Source: Tsukamurella pulmonis
GTDB lineage: Bacteria; Actinomycetota; Actinomycetes; Mycobacteriales; Mycobacteriaceae
Reading direction: 5' to 3'
Length of the DNA: 64,000 nucleotides
Assembly: GCF_900103175.1 (NCBI RefSeq)
Contig: NZ_FNLF01000002.1
Coordinates: 1,936,136-2,000,135, forward strand
In this document: positions 17,764-26,935 of the stretch, one piece after another
Layout: each line of letters begins with the position of its first letter
Position numbering within the stretch: position 1 is the first letter of the stretch
Translations under genes and position numbers: made by a program
Notes under the pieces: generated by a model
What the model was told of the DNA's origin: nothing
The model's database searches: none
Seen by the model: the letters and a program-made list of their open reading frames with translations, nothing else

Positions 17764-18768
17764 TCAGGCCTCGATCTCTCGGGCCAGCCAACCGGCCAGC
17801 TCGGCGTAAGCGGTCTCCCGCGCGTCCTTCTCGGAGAGGAAGACGTCGTGCTTGGCGTTCTCGACGGGGATCACGGTCAGCCGCCCGCCGAGGGCGCCGG
17901 CCCATTTCGCGATCTGCCGGGTGTCGAGCACCACGTCGGCGCGGCCGGCCTCCTCGCTCCACTCCTTGGGGGCGAAGCTCTTCGTCGAGCGCAGCACCAG
18001 GGACGGGACGCCCACGTCCAGGCCGCGGTGCAGCAGGCTGTGCGCCACTCGCACGGCACGCAGCCAGCCGAACCGCACCGGGAAGCCCTCGATGGGCTTG
18101 ATCCGCGGGTCGAAGTCGAACTCGCCGTGCGCGCTCGAGTGGATGGTCTGGCCGTAGACGCCGACGGCTTCGACCGGCACCGGCCGGGTGCCGACGGCCT
18201 TGCCGATGAGCTTGACGACGGGCGTCGCGAGCTCGCGGAGCATCGCGGAGCCCTGGAGGTCGAACCAGGGGCTGTCGAGGACGAGGCCGACGACCGGTCC
18301 GGTGCGGCCCGCCTTGCGGCGCCGATCGAGCCACAGCGGGGTGATGAGTCCGCCCGTGGAGTGCGCCGCGACGACGACGCCGAGGCCGGGGTGCTCCTGC
18401 TCGATCGCCGCGACCGCGAGGTCCAGCTCCTCGTCGTAGACGGTGAAGTCGGTCGCGTAGTGCGCGGACTGACCCTCGCGCAGCGAACGACCGCACTTGC
18501 GCAGATCGAGCGCGTAGAAGGCGTACCCGCGCTCCGCGAAGAACTCCGCGACGGCGGTCTGGAAGAAGTAGTCGGAGAAGCCGTGCACCCACAGCACCGC
18601 GTGGTGCGGATCGGTCGCGCCCGCGGTGCTCGTCGGGACGTGCTTGACCAGCGTGGCCACGACGTCCCCGCCCGGCTCGCCGTCCGGGTCCGGGCCCAGC
18701 TCGAAGGTGTGCGCGACGTACTCGTCGCCGAGGACGTCGGGGGAGTAGGTCAGCTCAGTGGTCGCCAC
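17764..18768 (-). CDS. Alpha/beta hydrolase (serine lipase/lysophospholipase-like)
   Basis: A 334-residue serine hydrolase-like protein. It has the oxyanion block [12 protein letters not shown], the nucleophile elbow AHSTGG, and a late His in ENAKHDVF. It is the positional counterpart of Rv2854, next to mtr in M. tuberculosis. Start: GTG at 18768 is preferred because TACAGT ends 6 nt before it; a GTG at 18810 would add 14 residues without any ribosome site. It is cotranscribed with mtr (1-bp gap). The substrate is unknown; an acyl-glycerol or lysophospholipid is a family-level guess. Confidence 0.82.
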   Translation of the reverse strand: MATTELTYSPDVLGDEYVAHTFELGPDPDGEPGGDVVATLVKHVPTSTAGATDPHHAVLWVHGFSDYFFQTAVAEFFAERGYAFYALDLRKCGRSLREGQSAHYATDFTVYDEELDLAVAAIEQEHPGLGVVVAAHSTGGLITPLWLDRRRKAGRTGPVVGLVLDSPWFDLQGSAMLRELATPVVKLIGKAVGTRPVPVEAVGVYGQTIHSSAHGEFDFDPRIKPIEGFPVRFGWLRAVRVAHSLLHRGLDVGVPSLVLRSTKSFAPKEWSEEAGRADVVLDTRQIAKWAGALGGRLTVIPVENAKHDVFLSEKDARETAYAELAGWLAREIEA

Positions 18769-18774
18769 GACTTC

Positions 18775-18780
18775 ACTGTA
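18775..18780 (-). promoter_or_regulatory. Putative leaderless -10 (TACAGT) for the hydrolase-mtr operon
   Basis: On the minus strand TACAGT ends 6 nt before the GTG at 18768. The same hexamer precedes the metallothionein-like gene at the other end of this operon. Confidence 0.5.
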
Positions 18781-18907
18781 ATGAGGGTGTGCCGTCGGGT
18801 CGTACTGCACGGTGTGCCGCGCGCCACCGGAGGGGCCCGGAGTAAGGTTCTCGCCCAGAAGGGGGCCGATACCGGGCCCCGCCCCACGTCGAGGAGTGAA
18901 CTACCAG

Positions 18908-20404
18908 ATGGCCCGTAACGTGATCAGCACGGACGTCGCGCTCGTCGGCGCAGGAATCATGAGCGCCACGCTCGGGACCCTGCTCCGCAAGCTGGAGCCC
19001 AGCTGGTCGATCAACGTCTTCGAGTCCCTCGACGCCGCGGCGGCCGAGTCCTCCGACCCGTGGAACAACGCGGGCACCGGGCACTCGGCGCTGTGCGAGC
19101 TGAACTACACGCCGCAGGCGGCGGACGGTTCGGTGGACATCAGCAAGGCGATCACGATCAACGAGCAGTTCCAGGTCTCGCGCCAGTTCTGGGCGTACGC
19201 GGTGGACGCCGGCGTGCTCGACGAGCCCTCCGACTTCATCAACCCCATCCCGCACGCCAGCTTCGTGCACGGCGCCGACAACGTCGAGTACCTGCGCAAG
19301 CGCTACGACGCGCTGGCGCACCAGACGCTGTTCGGGGGCATGGAGTACTTCACCGATCCGGCCACGTTCTCCGAGCGCCTGCCGATCATGGCCGCGGGCC
19401 GCAACTTCGCCGATCCCGTCGCCGTGAACTGGTACGAGGGCGGCACCGACGTCGACTTCGGCTCGCTGACCAAGAAGCTGATCAACTTCGTGGGCAAGGG
19501 CGGCGCCGTCCACTTCGGCACCAAGGTCACCAACCTCAAGCGCACCAAGGACGGTTGGCGGCTGACGGTCAAGAACCTGCGCACCCACGAGGTCACCCAC
19601 GTGGACGCGCGCTTCGTCTTCGTCGGCGCGGGCGGCGGCGCGCTGCCGCTGCTGCAGAAGTCGGGCATCAAGGAGGCCAAGGGCTTCGGCGGTTTCCCCG
19701 TCTCCGGTCAGTTCTTCCGCTGCTCCAACCCGGAGCTCATCGACCACCACGCCGCCAAGGTCTACGGCAAGGCCGCCGTCGGCGCCCCGCCGATGTCGGT
19801 GCCCCACCTCGACACCCGCGTGATCGAGGGCAACAAGGGCCTGCTCTTCGGCCCCTACGCCGGGTTCTCGCCGAAGTTCCTCAAGGCCGGCCAGTACACC
19901 GACCTGCCGCTGTCGGTGAAGCCGAACAACCTGCTCCCGATGATGGCCGTGGGCCTCAAGGAGATGGGCCTGACCAAGTACCTCATCGGCGAGCTGCTCC
20001 AGTCGCCCGCAGACCGGGTCAAGACCCTCTCGGAGTTCGTGCCCCGCGCCGACGGCCACGACTGGGAGCTCATCACCGCCGGTCAGCGCGTCCAGGTGAT
20101 CCGCAAGGGCCCCGGTGGCGGCAACCTCGAGTTCGGCACCGCGGTGATCGCCGCGAACGACGAGTCGATCGCCGGCCTGCTGGGTGCCTCGCCCGGCGCC
20201 TCGACGGCCGTTCCCGCCATGCTGGACGTGCTCGGCAAGTGCTTCCCCAAGCACATGCAGGCGTGGAAGCCGTTGCTGCAGGAGATGATCCCGTCGTACG
20301 GCACCACGCTCAACGACAACAAGCAGCTCTTCGACCAGGTCTGGGACTGGACGAACCGCACGCTGCAGCTGTCCCCGGGCGTCGGGGCCGACGCGCAGGC
20401 GTAA
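18908..20404 (+). CDS. mqo: Malate:quinone oxidoreductase
   Basis: FAD-dependent peripheral membrane enzyme that oxidises malate to oxaloacetate and passes electrons to the quinone pool. It has 498 residues. FAD-binding [12 protein letters not shown] is at about 12-23, and the family blocks [18 protein letters not shown] and [14 protein letters not shown] are clear. It starts with ATG at 18908 behind a GAGGAG ribosome site; a TAAGGT hexamer at 18843-18848 could be its -10, giving a leader of about 50 bases. It diverges from the hydrolase-mtr operon. The next gene starts four bases after its stop. Confidence 0.95.
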   Translation: MARNVISTDVALVGAGIMSATLGTLLRKLEPSWSINVFESLDAAAAESSDPWNNAGTGHSALCELNYTPQAADGSVDISKAITINEQFQVSRQFWAYAVDAGVLDEPSDFINPIPHASFVHGADNVEYLRKRYDALAHQTLFGGMEYFTDPATFSERLPIMAAGRNFADPVAVNWYEGGTDVDFGSLTKKLINFVGKGGAVHFGTKVTNLKRTKDGWRLTVKNLRTHEVTHVDARFVFVGAGGGALPLLQKSGIKEAKGFGGFPVSGQFFRCSNPELIDHHAAKVYGKAAVGAPPMSVPHLDTRVIEGNKGLLFGPYAGFSPKFLKAGQYTDLPLSVKPNNLLPMMAVGLKEMGLTKYLIGELLQSPADRVKTLSEFVPRADGHDWELITAGQRVQVIRKGPGGGNLEFGTAVIAANDESIAGLLGASPGASTAVPAMLDVLGKCFPKHMQAWKPLLQEMIPSYGTTLNDNKQLFDQVWDWTNRTLQLSPGVGADAQA

Positions 20405-20408
20405 CGCC

Positions 20409-20843
20409 GTGCACCGCGCCTCCGGTGACGAACTCGACGCGAGGACCCTCTACGCGCTGCTCAGGCTGCGCGCGGAGGTCTTCATCGCCGAGCAGCAGAG
20501 CCCGTGGCTCGACGTCGACGGGCGGGACCTCTCCCCGTCGACGGTGCACTTCTGGCTGCCCGCCGAGGACGGTGGCGCCGTCGCCACCGTGCGCGTCACC
20601 GACGAGGGGCCGGGCCTGGCCGCGATCGGCCGGGTGTGCGCGGCACCGTCGCACCGCGGGCGTGGCCTGATCGGCGAACTGATGACCGCGGCGCTCGCCG
20701 AACTCGACGGTCGCGCCTGCCTGCTCGAGGCGCAGTCGCACCTCGAGGCCATGTACGCCAAGTACGGATTCGCCCGCGAGGGAGACGAATTCATCGAGGA
20801 CGGCATCCCGCACGTCCCCATGAGGAGGCCCGCCGGTGTCTGA
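20409..20843 (+). CDS. ElaA-type GNAT acetyltransferase
   Basis: A 144-residue GNAT of the ElaA group. [17 protein letters not shown] near the N-terminus, [20 protein letters not shown] (acetyl-CoA loop) and [14 protein letters not shown] are family hallmarks. It starts with GTG at 20409. It is squeezed between mqo (4-base gap) and the chelatase-like gene, which it overlaps by 8 bases, so it is part of a mqo-GNAT-chelatase transcript. The position matches Rv2851c of M. tuberculosis. Substrate unknown. Confidence 0.85.
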   Translation: MHRASGDELDARTLYALLRLRAEVFIAEQQSPWLDVDGRDLSPSTVHFWLPAEDGGAVATVRVTDEGPGLAAIGRVCAAPSHRGRGLIGELMTAALAELDGRACLLEAQSHLEAMYAKYGFAREGDEFIEDGIPHVPMRRPAGV

Positions 20844-22683
20844 CCGCTACCCGTTCAGCGCCGTCGTCGGCCACGACGAGCTGCGGCTCGCACTGACCCT
20901 GTGCGCCATCGCGCCCGCGGTCGGCGGCGTGCTCGTGCGCGGCGAGAAGGGCACCGCGAAGTCGACCGCCGCCCGCGCGCTGGCACCGCTGCTCCCGCCG
21001 CGCAGTGACGGCGGCACCGCCCGCCTCGTCGAGCTGCCCATCGGCGCCACCGAGGACCGCGTCGTGGGCTCCCTCGATCTGCACCGCGCGCTCGGTGAGG
21101 GGGCCGTGGACTTCACGCCGGGCCTGCTCGCGGACGCCGACGGCGGCATCCTCTACGTCGACGAGGTCAACCTGCTCTCCGACCACCTCGTGGACGTGCT
21201 GCTCGATGCCGCCGCGATGGGCCGGGTGAGCGTCGAACGCGACGCCGTCTCCCGTTCCTACCCGGCGCGATTCGTCCTGGTGGGCACCATGAATCCCGAG
21301 GAGGGGGAGCTGCGGCCCCAGCTGCTCGACCGGTTCGGTCTCGCGGTGGACGTGCGCGCCAGCCGCGACGTCGACGACCGCGTCGAGGTGATGCGGCGGC
21401 GCCTCGCCTTCGAGGCCGACCCCGCGGCCTTCGCCGCCGAGTACGCCGCGGCCGACGCCGAGCAGGCCCGTCGCATCGCCGCCGCCCGCGACCGGCTACC
21501 GGACGTCGTGCTGCCCGACGCGGAGCTGCGCCGCATCGCCGCGGTGTGCGCGGCCTTCGACGTCGACGGCATGCGCGCCGACCTGGTGATCGCGCGCGCC
21601 GCCCGCGCCCACGCCGCCTGGCGCGGCGCCGACGAGGTCACCGAGGACGACGTGCGCGTCGCCGCGGCGCTGGCGCTGCCGCACCGCAAGCGCCGTGACC
21701 CCTTCGACGAGCCTGGCCTCGACGAGTCCGAACTCGAGCGCGCCCTCGACGAGGCCCGCCAGGACGACGACCCCGAACCCGAGCCGGACCCCGATCCCGA
21801 CGGCCCGGACGGCGGCGAGGCGGCGGACCCGCCGACGCCGCAACAGGATCCGGGCGAGGACGGACAGGACGCGCCGGGCGGTGCGCCGCTGCCCACCGCG
21901 CGGCACCGCACCGTCGGCCGGCTCACCGTGCCCGGCGTCGGGACCGGGGGAGCAGCGGGCCGTCGCTCGAAGTCCCGCTCCGATCGCGGCAGCGTCGTCC
22001 GCGCGGCCCCCGCCGGCACCGGCGCGGGCCTGCACCTGGCCGCCACGCTGCGCGCCGCGGCACCCGCGCAGGCCGCCCGCGGCCGCGTCGACGGTCCGCT
22101 GCGCCTGGCACCGTCGGATCTGCGGTCCCCGATCCGGGAGGCGACCGAGGGCAACCTCGTGGTCTTCGTCGTGGACCTCTCCGGGTCGATGGCGGCCCGG
22201 GAGCGGATCGCGCTGGTCGGCGAGGCCGCCGTCTCGCTGCTGCGCGACGCCTACCAGCGCCGCGACAAGGTCGCCGTCATCGGCTTCCGGGGCGCCGAGG
22301 CCACCCTGCTCGTCCCGCCGACGCGGTCCGTCGACGTGGCCGTCGGGCGACTGGCGCGGGCCCGCACCGGCGGCCGGACCCCGCTGGCCGAGGGCCTGAT
22401 CGAGGCGCGGAAGCTGCTGCGTCGCGAGGACCTGCGGCCCGACGCCCGGCGCCCGCTGGTCGTGGTGCTCACCGACGGTCGCGCGACCGCCGGCCGTGAT
22501 CCGCTGCCGCGGGCTCTCGCCGCGGCCGCGGGCCTGCGCGCCGACGGCCGCGCGGCGGTCGTGGTGGACTGCGAGACCTCCATGGTGCGGCTGGGGCTGG
22601 CGACGAAGGTCGCGGCCGAGCTCGGCGCCTCGCTACTCCCGCTGAGCGGCCTGAGCCCGCAGGATCTCGCCCGCGTCGCCTGA
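20836..22683 (+). CDS. Magnesium/cobalt chelatase-like AAA+-VWA fusion (ChlI-ChlD)
   Basis: A 615-residue protein that fuses the AAA+ motor and VWA domain of metal chelatases. Walker A GEKGTAKS is at 36-43, followed by the Walker B region [10 protein letters not shown]. An acidic/Pro-rich linker (about 310-350, many D/E/P) and an Arg-rich stretch precede a VWA domain whose MIDAS motif DLSGS is near 447. In mycobacteria this gene (Rv2850c) sits next to cobO, so cobalt insertion into the corrin ring, with a CobN subunit elsewhere, is the likely job. It starts with GTG at 20836 behind GAGGAGG. Confidence 0.87.
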   Translation: MSDRYPFSAVVGHDELRLALTLCAIAPAVGGVLVRGEKGTAKSTAARALAPLLPPRSDGGTARLVELPIGATEDRVVGSLDLHRALGEGAVDFTPGLLADADGGILYVDEVNLLSDHLVDVLLDAAAMGRVSVERDAVSRSYPARFVLVGTMNPEEGELRPQLLDRFGLAVDVRASRDVDDRVEVMRRRLAFEADPAAFAAEYAAADAEQARRIAAARDRLPDVVLPDAELRRIAAVCAAFDVDGMRADLVIARAARAHAAWRGADEVTEDDVRVAAALALPHRKRRDPFDEPGLDESELERALDEARQDDDPEPEPDPDPDGPDGGEAADPPTPQQDPGEDGQDAPGGAPLPTARHRTVGRLTVPGVGTGGAAGRRSKSRSDRGSVVRAAPAGTGAGLHLAATLRAAAPAQAARGRVDGPLRLAPSDLRSPIREATEGNLVVFVVDLSGSMAARERIALVGEAAVSLLRDAYQRRDKVAVIGFRGAEATLLVPPTRSVDVAVGRLARARTGGRTPLAEGLIEARKLLRREDLRPDARRPLVVVLTDGRATAGRDPLPRALAAAAGLRADGRAAVVVDCETSMVRLGLATKVAAELGASLLPLSGLSPQDLARVA

Positions 22684-22698
22684 CGTATGTTCGCCAAC

Positions 22699-22756
22699 GT
22701 CGGGTTCTGCGGCCCTCCGAGGTGAGATCGGGCCGCGGAGCCCCGCGAAACCCGAC
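22699..22756 (+). promoter_or_regulatory. Two-stem inverted-repeat structure in the cobO leader
   Basis: An outer stem GTCGGGTT (22699-22706) pairs with AACCCGAC (22749-22756). An inner stem GCGGCCC (22709-22715) pairs with GGGCCGC (22730-22736). Both are perfect. The structure lies between the chelatase stop and the cobO ribosome site. It could be an attenuator or an mRNA processing/stability element. I see none of the conserved cobalamin-riboswitch boxes in it. Confidence 0.4.
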
Positions 22757-22775
22757 ACTCAGTGAGGAGCCCCGA

Positions 22776-23393
22776 ATGCCCCAGGGCAAGGTCGAATCGG
22801 TGCCGCAGGACGGCCTGACCACTCGGCAGCGCCGCAACCAGCCGGTTCTCGCGGTGCACACCGGGCCGGGCAAGGGGAAGTCGACGGCGGCGTTCGGCAT
22901 GGCCATGCGCGCCTGGAACCAGGGTTTCGACATCGGCGTCTTCCAGTTCGTCAAGAGCGCGAAGTGGAAGGTCGGCGAGGAGCAGACGATGCTCGCGCTG
23001 AACGAGCTGCACGAGCGCACCGGTGCCGGCGGGCCCGTCGAGTGGCACAAGATGGGGCAGGGCTGGTCGTGGCTGCGCCGCACCGACGACGCCGAACAGG
23101 ACCACGCCGAGGCCGCGCGCGACGGCTGGCGGGAGATCGCGCGCCGGCTCAGCGTCGAGCAGCATCGCTTCTACGTGCTCGACGAGTTCACCTACCCGCT
23201 CAAGTGGGGCTGGATCGATGTCGACGAGGTGGTCGAGACCCTGGTGCACCGCCCCGGCAACCAGCACGTCGTCATCACCGGCCGCGACGCGCCGCAGGCC
23301 CTCATGGACGCCGCCGACCTGGTCACCGAGATGACGAAGGTCAAGCACCCCATGGACGCGGGGAGGAAGGGGCAGAGGGGGATCGAGTGGTGA
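22776..23393 (+). CDS. cobO: Cob(I)yrinic acid a,c-diamide adenosyltransferase
   Basis: Transfers the 5'-deoxyadenosyl group of ATP to cobalt in the corrin ring during cobalamin synthesis. It has 205 residues. The P-loop GPGKGKST is at about 32-39 and the family block YVLDEFTYPLKWGW lies near 130-143. ATG at 22776 has a GAGGAG ribosome site; the open frame extends upstream but without similarity. It lies 92 bases after the chelatase-like gene and 55 before cobB, forming the cobalamin run. Confidence 0.94.
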   Translation: MPQGKVESVPQDGLTTRQRRNQPVLAVHTGPGKGKSTAAFGMAMRAWNQGFDIGVFQFVKSAKWKVGEEQTMLALNELHERTGAGGPVEWHKMGQGWSWLRRTDDAEQDHAEAARDGWREIARRLSVEQHRFYVLDEFTYPLKWGWIDVDEVVETLVHRPGNQHVVITGRDAPQALMDAADLVTEMTKVKHPMDAGRKGQRGIEW

Positions 23394-23448
23394 GGAACGG
23401 CTCCGGCGTCCCGGGAGGCGCGGTGGCCGGGGAGAGCAGGGGCATCGC

Positions 23449-24798
23449 ATGGTGACCCCCGCCGTCGTCATCGCCGCGCCCTCGTCCGGCAGCGGGAAGA
23501 CGACCATCGCGACGGGACTCATGGGTGCCCTCGCGCGCACCGGTGCGGTGGCGCCGTTCAAGGTCGGCCCCGACTACATCGATCCCGGCTACCACGCGCT
23601 GGCCACCGGGCGCCCCGGCCGCAATCTCGACGCCGTGCTGTGCGGCGACGAGCGCATCGCGCCGCTCTACCGGCACGGCGCGCAGGGCGCCGACATCGCG
23701 GTGATCGAGGGCGTGATGGGCCTGTTCGACGGGCGCATCCTCGACGGCCCGGCCGGCGTCGCGACCGAGGGCATCGGCTCGACCGCCGACGTCGCCCAGA
23801 TCCTCGGCGCCCCGGTGCTGCTCGTCGTCGACGCCCGCGGCCACTCGCAGTCCCTCGCCGCCCTGCTCGCCGGTTTCGCCACCCATCGTCCGGGGATCGC
23901 GATCGCCGGCGTGATCCTCAATCGCGTCTCCAGCCCGCGCCACGAGCGGGTGCTGCGCGATGCGTGTGTGCACGCGGGCCTCGAAGCGGTCGGGGCGGTC
24001 CCCGGCGCCGCCGCTCTGGAGGTCCCGGCGCGACACCTGGGCCTGATCCCCGCGGCGGAGCGCGGCACGGACGCGGTCGCCGCCGTCGAGGCCATGACCG
24101 ACCTCGTCGAACGCCACGTCGACGTGGAGCGGATCCGCGCCCTCGCGCGGCCCGTCGCGGAGGGGCCGGTGTGGTCGCCCGCCACGGAGGTGGCCGCCGT
24201 GGGCGAACCCGTCGTCGCCCTGGCCGGCGGCCCCGCCTTCAGCTTCGGCTACGCCGAGCACGAGGAACTGCTGCGCGCCGCCGGCGCCCGGGTGCACCGC
24301 TTCGATCCGCTCACCGATGAACTGCCCGAGCACGCCGCCGCCGTGGTGCTGCCGGGCGGCTTCCCCGAGGTGTACGCGGAGCGGCTCTCGGCGAACGCGC
24401 CGCTGCGCGCACAGGTCCGTGCGCTCGTCGCCGCGGGGGGAGTGGTGCACGCCGAGTGCGCCGGCCAGCTCTATCTCGCGGACTCGCTCGACGGGGTCCC
24501 GATGTGCGGGGTGATCCCGGGCGACGCGGCCTTCACCCCCCGTCTGAAGCTCGGCTACCGCGACGCCGTCGCCCTCGGCACGGGGGCGCTGTTCGCGGCC
24601 GGCGAGCGCGTGACGGGTCACGAGTTCCACCGCACCGTGCTCGCTCCCGGCCCCGCGCCCGCCTGGGGCTGGCGCGACGGTGACGGTGTCGCCGTCACCG
24701 ACGGACACCTCTCGCCCACAGTGCACTCCTCGTATCTGCACGTGCACCCTGCCGGATACCCCGAGGTCGCGGAACGCCTGGTCAGAGCGGTCGCGTGA
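23449..24798 (+). CDS. cobB: Cobyrinic acid a,c-diamide synthase
   Basis: ATP-dependent glutamine amidotransferase that amidates the a and c carboxyls of (hydrogeno)cobyrinic acid. It has 449 residues. The N-terminal P-loop is APSSGSGKTT, followed by KVGPDYIDPGYHA, a signature of the family. The C-terminal glutaminase domain has its nucleophilic Cys in HAECAGQLYL and GHEFHRT near the end. It starts with ATG at 23449, with purine-rich sequence upstream. It is part of the chelatase-cobO-cobB operon. Confidence 0.94.
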   Translation: MVTPAVVIAAPSSGSGKTTIATGLMGALARTGAVAPFKVGPDYIDPGYHALATGRPGRNLDAVLCGDERIAPLYRHGAQGADIAVIEGVMGLFDGRILDGPAGVATEGIGSTADVAQILGAPVLLVVDARGHSQSLAALLAGFATHRPGIAIAGVILNRVSSPRHERVLRDACVHAGLEAVGAVPGAAALEVPARHLGLIPAAERGTDAVAAVEAMTDLVERHVDVERIRALARPVAEGPVWSPATEVAAVGEPVVALAGGPAFSFGYAEHEELLRAAGARVHRFDPLTDELPEHAAAVVLPGGFPEVYAERLSANAPLRAQVRALVAAGGVVHAECAGQLYLADSLDGVPMCGVIPGDAAFTPRLKLGYRDAVALGTGALFAAGERVTGHEFHRTVLAPGPAPAWGWRDGDGVAVTDGHLSPTVHSSYLHVHPAGYPEVAERLVRAVA

Positions 24799-24809
24799 GG
24801 AGTTCGTCT

Positions 24810-24846
24810 CACCCTGAGCGAGGGCCTCGCGCGGGCTGAGAGGGTG
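24810..24846 (+). terminator. Hairpin after cobB, possible terminator
   Basis: CACCCT (24810-24815) pairs with AGGGTG (24841-24846), and inside it GCGAG (24818-24822) pairs with CTCGC (24826-24830) around a GGC loop. It begins 11 bases after the cobB stop and has no T-run, as is common in actinobacteria. Confidence 0.35.
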
Positions 24847-24861
24847 CTGTACAAAAGCTTC

Positions 24862-25467
24862 ATGCACTCCTCGATCAAGCTCGTCTCCGTGACCTTCGCC
24901 GCCGCTGCCGTGGTCGCCACCTCCGCCTGCGCCGCCGGGTCCTACGCCGCCCCCGGTTCGCCGTCGTCCTCGTCCTCCGCGAAGCCCAGCGGGTCCGCCA
25001 AGCCGTCCACCAAGCCTTCGACCGGCACGTCGGCCGGCGCTTCGGCCAAGCCCTCGGCCGCGAAGCCCACCCCGGTCAAGGCGGGCACCCCGGGCGCGAT
25101 CCTCGCCTCCACCGCGTGGGAGACCACCGGTGCCAAGGACGCGAAGGGCGCCACGGTCGCGCTGACCGACAAGAACGTGAAGAACTACGTCGGCTGGGCC
25201 TACTTCAAGAAGGACGGCACCTTCACCCTCTACAACCTCGACGACACCGCCAAGGGCAAGGGCGACTGGACCGTCTCCGCCGACGGCAAGACCCGCACCA
25301 TCGTCGCCAAGAACGCCGACGGCAGCGTCCAGTACAAGCGCACCGTCGAGATCGTGACCCTCACCGAGAAGGAGTTCACGTACCGCGTGTACCCCGAGGC
25401 GTCGAACAAGGCCGTGTACTACGACATCGTGCACACGCCGACCAAGCACGCCGAGCCGCGCGCATAG
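24862..25467 (+). CDS. DUF4822 lipoprotein
   Basis: A 201-residue exported lipoprotein. A signal peptide at 1-24 ends in the lipobox TSAC. A Ser/Lys/Pro-rich, probably disordered spacer covers about 35-75 and would hold the domain away from the membrane. A DUF4822 domain covers about 80-195 (GAILASTAWETTGAKDAKG, then GWAYFKKDGTFTLYNLDD). ATG at 24862 is preferred over an upstream ATG; TACAAA ends 6 nt before it, a weak -10-like match. Function unknown; probably a surface protein. Confidence 0.75.
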   Translation: MHSSIKLVSVTFAAAAVVATSACAAGSYAAPGSPSSSSSAKPSGSAKPSTKPSTGTSAGASAKPSAAKPTPVKAGTPGAILASTAWETTGAKDAKGATVALTDKNVKNYVGWAYFKKDGTFTLYNLDDTAKGKGDWTVSADGKTRTIVAKNADGSVQYKRTVEIVTLTEKEFTYRVYPEASNKAVYYDIVHTPTKHAEPRA

Positions 25468-25484
25468 CCGCACCGGTCGCTCAC

Positions 25485-25490
25485 TAAGCT
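25485..25490 (+). promoter_or_regulatory. Putative leaderless -10 (TAAGCT) for the cysG-type gene
   Basis: TAAGCT ends 7 nt before the ATG at 25498; no ribosome site. Confidence 0.5.
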
Positions 25491-25497
25491 GAGCGGA

Positions 25498-26715
25498 ATG
25501 AACAGCCACGGCGCCCCGCACGATCCCTACCTCGTCGGTCTGGATCTGCGAGGGCGCCGTGTCGTCGTCGTGGGGGCCGGCACCGTCGTGCAGCGCCGGC
25601 TGCCCGTCCTGCTCGCCGCGGGCGCCGACGTCCACGTCGTTGCCCCCGAGGCCACGCCGGCGGTGGAGGCGACCCCGGGGATCGTCTGGCACCGGCGCGA
25701 GTACGCCTCCGGCGACCTGCTCGGCGCCTGGTACGCCCTGGCCGCCACGAACGATCCCGCGGTCAACGCGGCCGTCGTCGCCGAGGCCGAGGTGCAGCGC
25801 ACCTTCTGCGTCCGCGCCGACCTCGCTCGCGAGGGCACGGCCGTCACTCCGGCGACGGTCGCCACGGACGGCCTCCAGGTGGGCGTCCTCGCCTCGGGTG
25901 ATCACCGACGGTCCGCCGCCGTCCGGGACGCTCTCCGCGCCGTCCTGACGGGCGACGAGGCCGCCCGCCCCAGCCGCAAGCCCGAAGGCGTGGCGCTCGT
26001 CGGCGGGGGACCGGGCGACCCCGACCTCATCACCGTGCGGGGCCGGGCCCTGCTCGGGTTGGCCGACGTGGTCGTCGCCGACCGCCTCGCGCCGCCCCGC
26101 CTGCTCGCCGAGCTCGCGCCGCACGTCGAGGTCATCGACGCGGCGAAGGTGCCCTACGGGCGCGCCATGGCGCAGCAGGCGATCAACCAGGTGCTCATCG
26201 AACGCGCGCGCGAGGGCAAGTTCGTCGTCCGGCTCAAGGGCGGCGACCCGTACGTCTTCGGCCGCGGCTTCGAGGAGCTCGAGGCGCTGGCAGCCGAGGG
26301 CATCCCCGTGACGGTGGTCCCGGGGATCACCAGCTCGATCGCCGCGCCTTCGGCTGCGGGCATCCCGGTCACGCACCGCGGCGTCACGCACGAGTTCGTC
26401 GTCGTCTCCGGGCACGTGGCGCCGGGGCACCCCGACAGCCTCGTCGACTGGGACGCGCTGGGCCGGCTGCGCGGCACCGTCGTGGTGCTCATGGCGGTGG
26501 AGCGGCTCGCGGCGATCGCCGAGGCGCTGATCGCGGGCGGGCGGCCCACCGAGACCCCCGCCGCCGTGGTCGAGAACGCGACGACGGGCGGCCAGCGGAC
26601 CGTCCGCGGCACGCTCGCCTCGATCGCGGCCGATGCCGCGGCCGCGAACGTCGTCCCGCCGGCGGTGCTCGTGGTGGGGCCGACGGCCGGATTCCTGGCG
26701 GCGCAGGGGGCCTGA
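25498..26715 (+). CDS. cysG: Uroporphyrinogen-III C-methyltransferase with siroheme-synthase N-domain
   Basis: A 405-residue fusion. The N-terminal about 150 residues are the CysG-type precorrin-2 dehydrogenase domain, with Rossmann motif VVVVGAGTVVQRRLP at about 21-35. The C-terminal about 240 residues are SUMT/CobA, with VGGGPGDPDLITVRG, VVVADRL, LKGGDPYVFGRG and VPGITSSIAAPSAAGIPVTH. It makes precorrin-2, the branch point to siroheme and cobalamin, and so fits the neighbouring cob genes. Whether ferrochelatase activity is kept cannot be told from sequence. It is the counterpart of Rv2847c. Confidence 0.93.
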   Translation: MNSHGAPHDPYLVGLDLRGRRVVVVGAGTVVQRRLPVLLAAGADVHVVAPEATPAVEATPGIVWHRREYASGDLLGAWYALAATNDPAVNAAVVAEAEVQRTFCVRADLAREGTAVTPATVATDGLQVGVLASGDHRRSAAVRDALRAVLTGDEAARPSRKPEGVALVGGGPGDPDLITVRGRALLGLADVVVADRLAPPRLLAELAPHVEVIDAAKVPYGRAMAQQAINQVLIERAREGKFVVRLKGGDPYVFGRGFEELEALAAEGIPVTVVPGITSSIAAPSAAGIPVTHRGVTHEFVVVSGHVAPGHPDSLVDWDALGRLRGTVVVLMAVERLAAIAEALIAGGRPTETPAAVVENATTGGQRTVRGTLASIAADAAAANVVPPAVLVVGPTAGFLAAQGA

Positions 26716-26740
26716 CGCCCATCCGGGGTGTGGTTTCGCC

Positions 26741-26760
26741 GCGTGTCGCTCGAGTGTGAC
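26741..26760 (+). promoter_or_regulatory. Upstream element conserved between the two efpA copies (copy 1)
   Basis: GCGTGTCGCTCGAGTGTGAC ends 176 nt before the first efpA start. A near-identical element (CGTGTCGC, CGA, TGTGAC blocks) ends 175 nt before the second efpA start, which suggests a shared regulatory site kept after duplication. Confidence 0.45.
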
Positions 26761-26863
26761 GCCCCCACGGCCTCCCGCGCCCCGAGCCGGGGGGAGCACC
26801 GCTCTGCGCTGCGCGAATCGCCCGAATCCGCTCGGATCGCCGTCGTGGCGAACCGTAACTTCA

Positions 26864-26886
26864 GTAACTCTCGTCACAATTGTTAC
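26864..26886. promoter_or_regulatory. AT-rich palindromic patch upstream of efpA copy 1
   Basis: GTAAC at 26864-26868 faces GTTAC at 26882-26886, and the perfect palindrome ACAATTGT lies inside at 26876-26883. It is an AT-rich island in GC-rich DNA, 50-72 nt before the start codon, so an operator is plausible. It is not conserved as a whole upstream of copy 2. Confidence 0.35.
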
Positions 26887-26920
26887 CGTTCACGACTTCC
26901 AGATCCGGTGGGGTAGTCGG

Positions 26921-26926
26921 TAGCCT
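26921..26926 (+). promoter_or_regulatory. Putative leaderless -10 (TAGCCT) for efpA copy 1
   Basis: TAGCCT ends 9 nt before the ATG at 26936, within the 12-mer CGGTAGCCTCGG that is identical upstream of efpA copy 2. Confidence 0.5.
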
Positions 26927-26935
26927 CGGACCATC

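Noticed and set aside
18769-18810. Longer N-terminus of the hydrolase starting at GTG 18810
   Set aside because: The extra 14 residues have no similarity and no ribosome site; TACAGT is correctly placed for a leaderless start at 18768.
20409-23448. Cobalamin riboswitch searched for near the cob genes
   Set aside because: The genes are tightly packed, and the only gap of size (92 bases before cobO) has stems but no recognisable B12 box and is too short for the full element.
23341-26877. Very long open frame on the minus strand (over 1,100 codons) across cobB to cysG
   Set aside because: It is antisense to well-recognised genes, has Arg/Gly/His/Asp-biased low-information composition, and arises because GC-rich codons leave few stops in the complementary frame.
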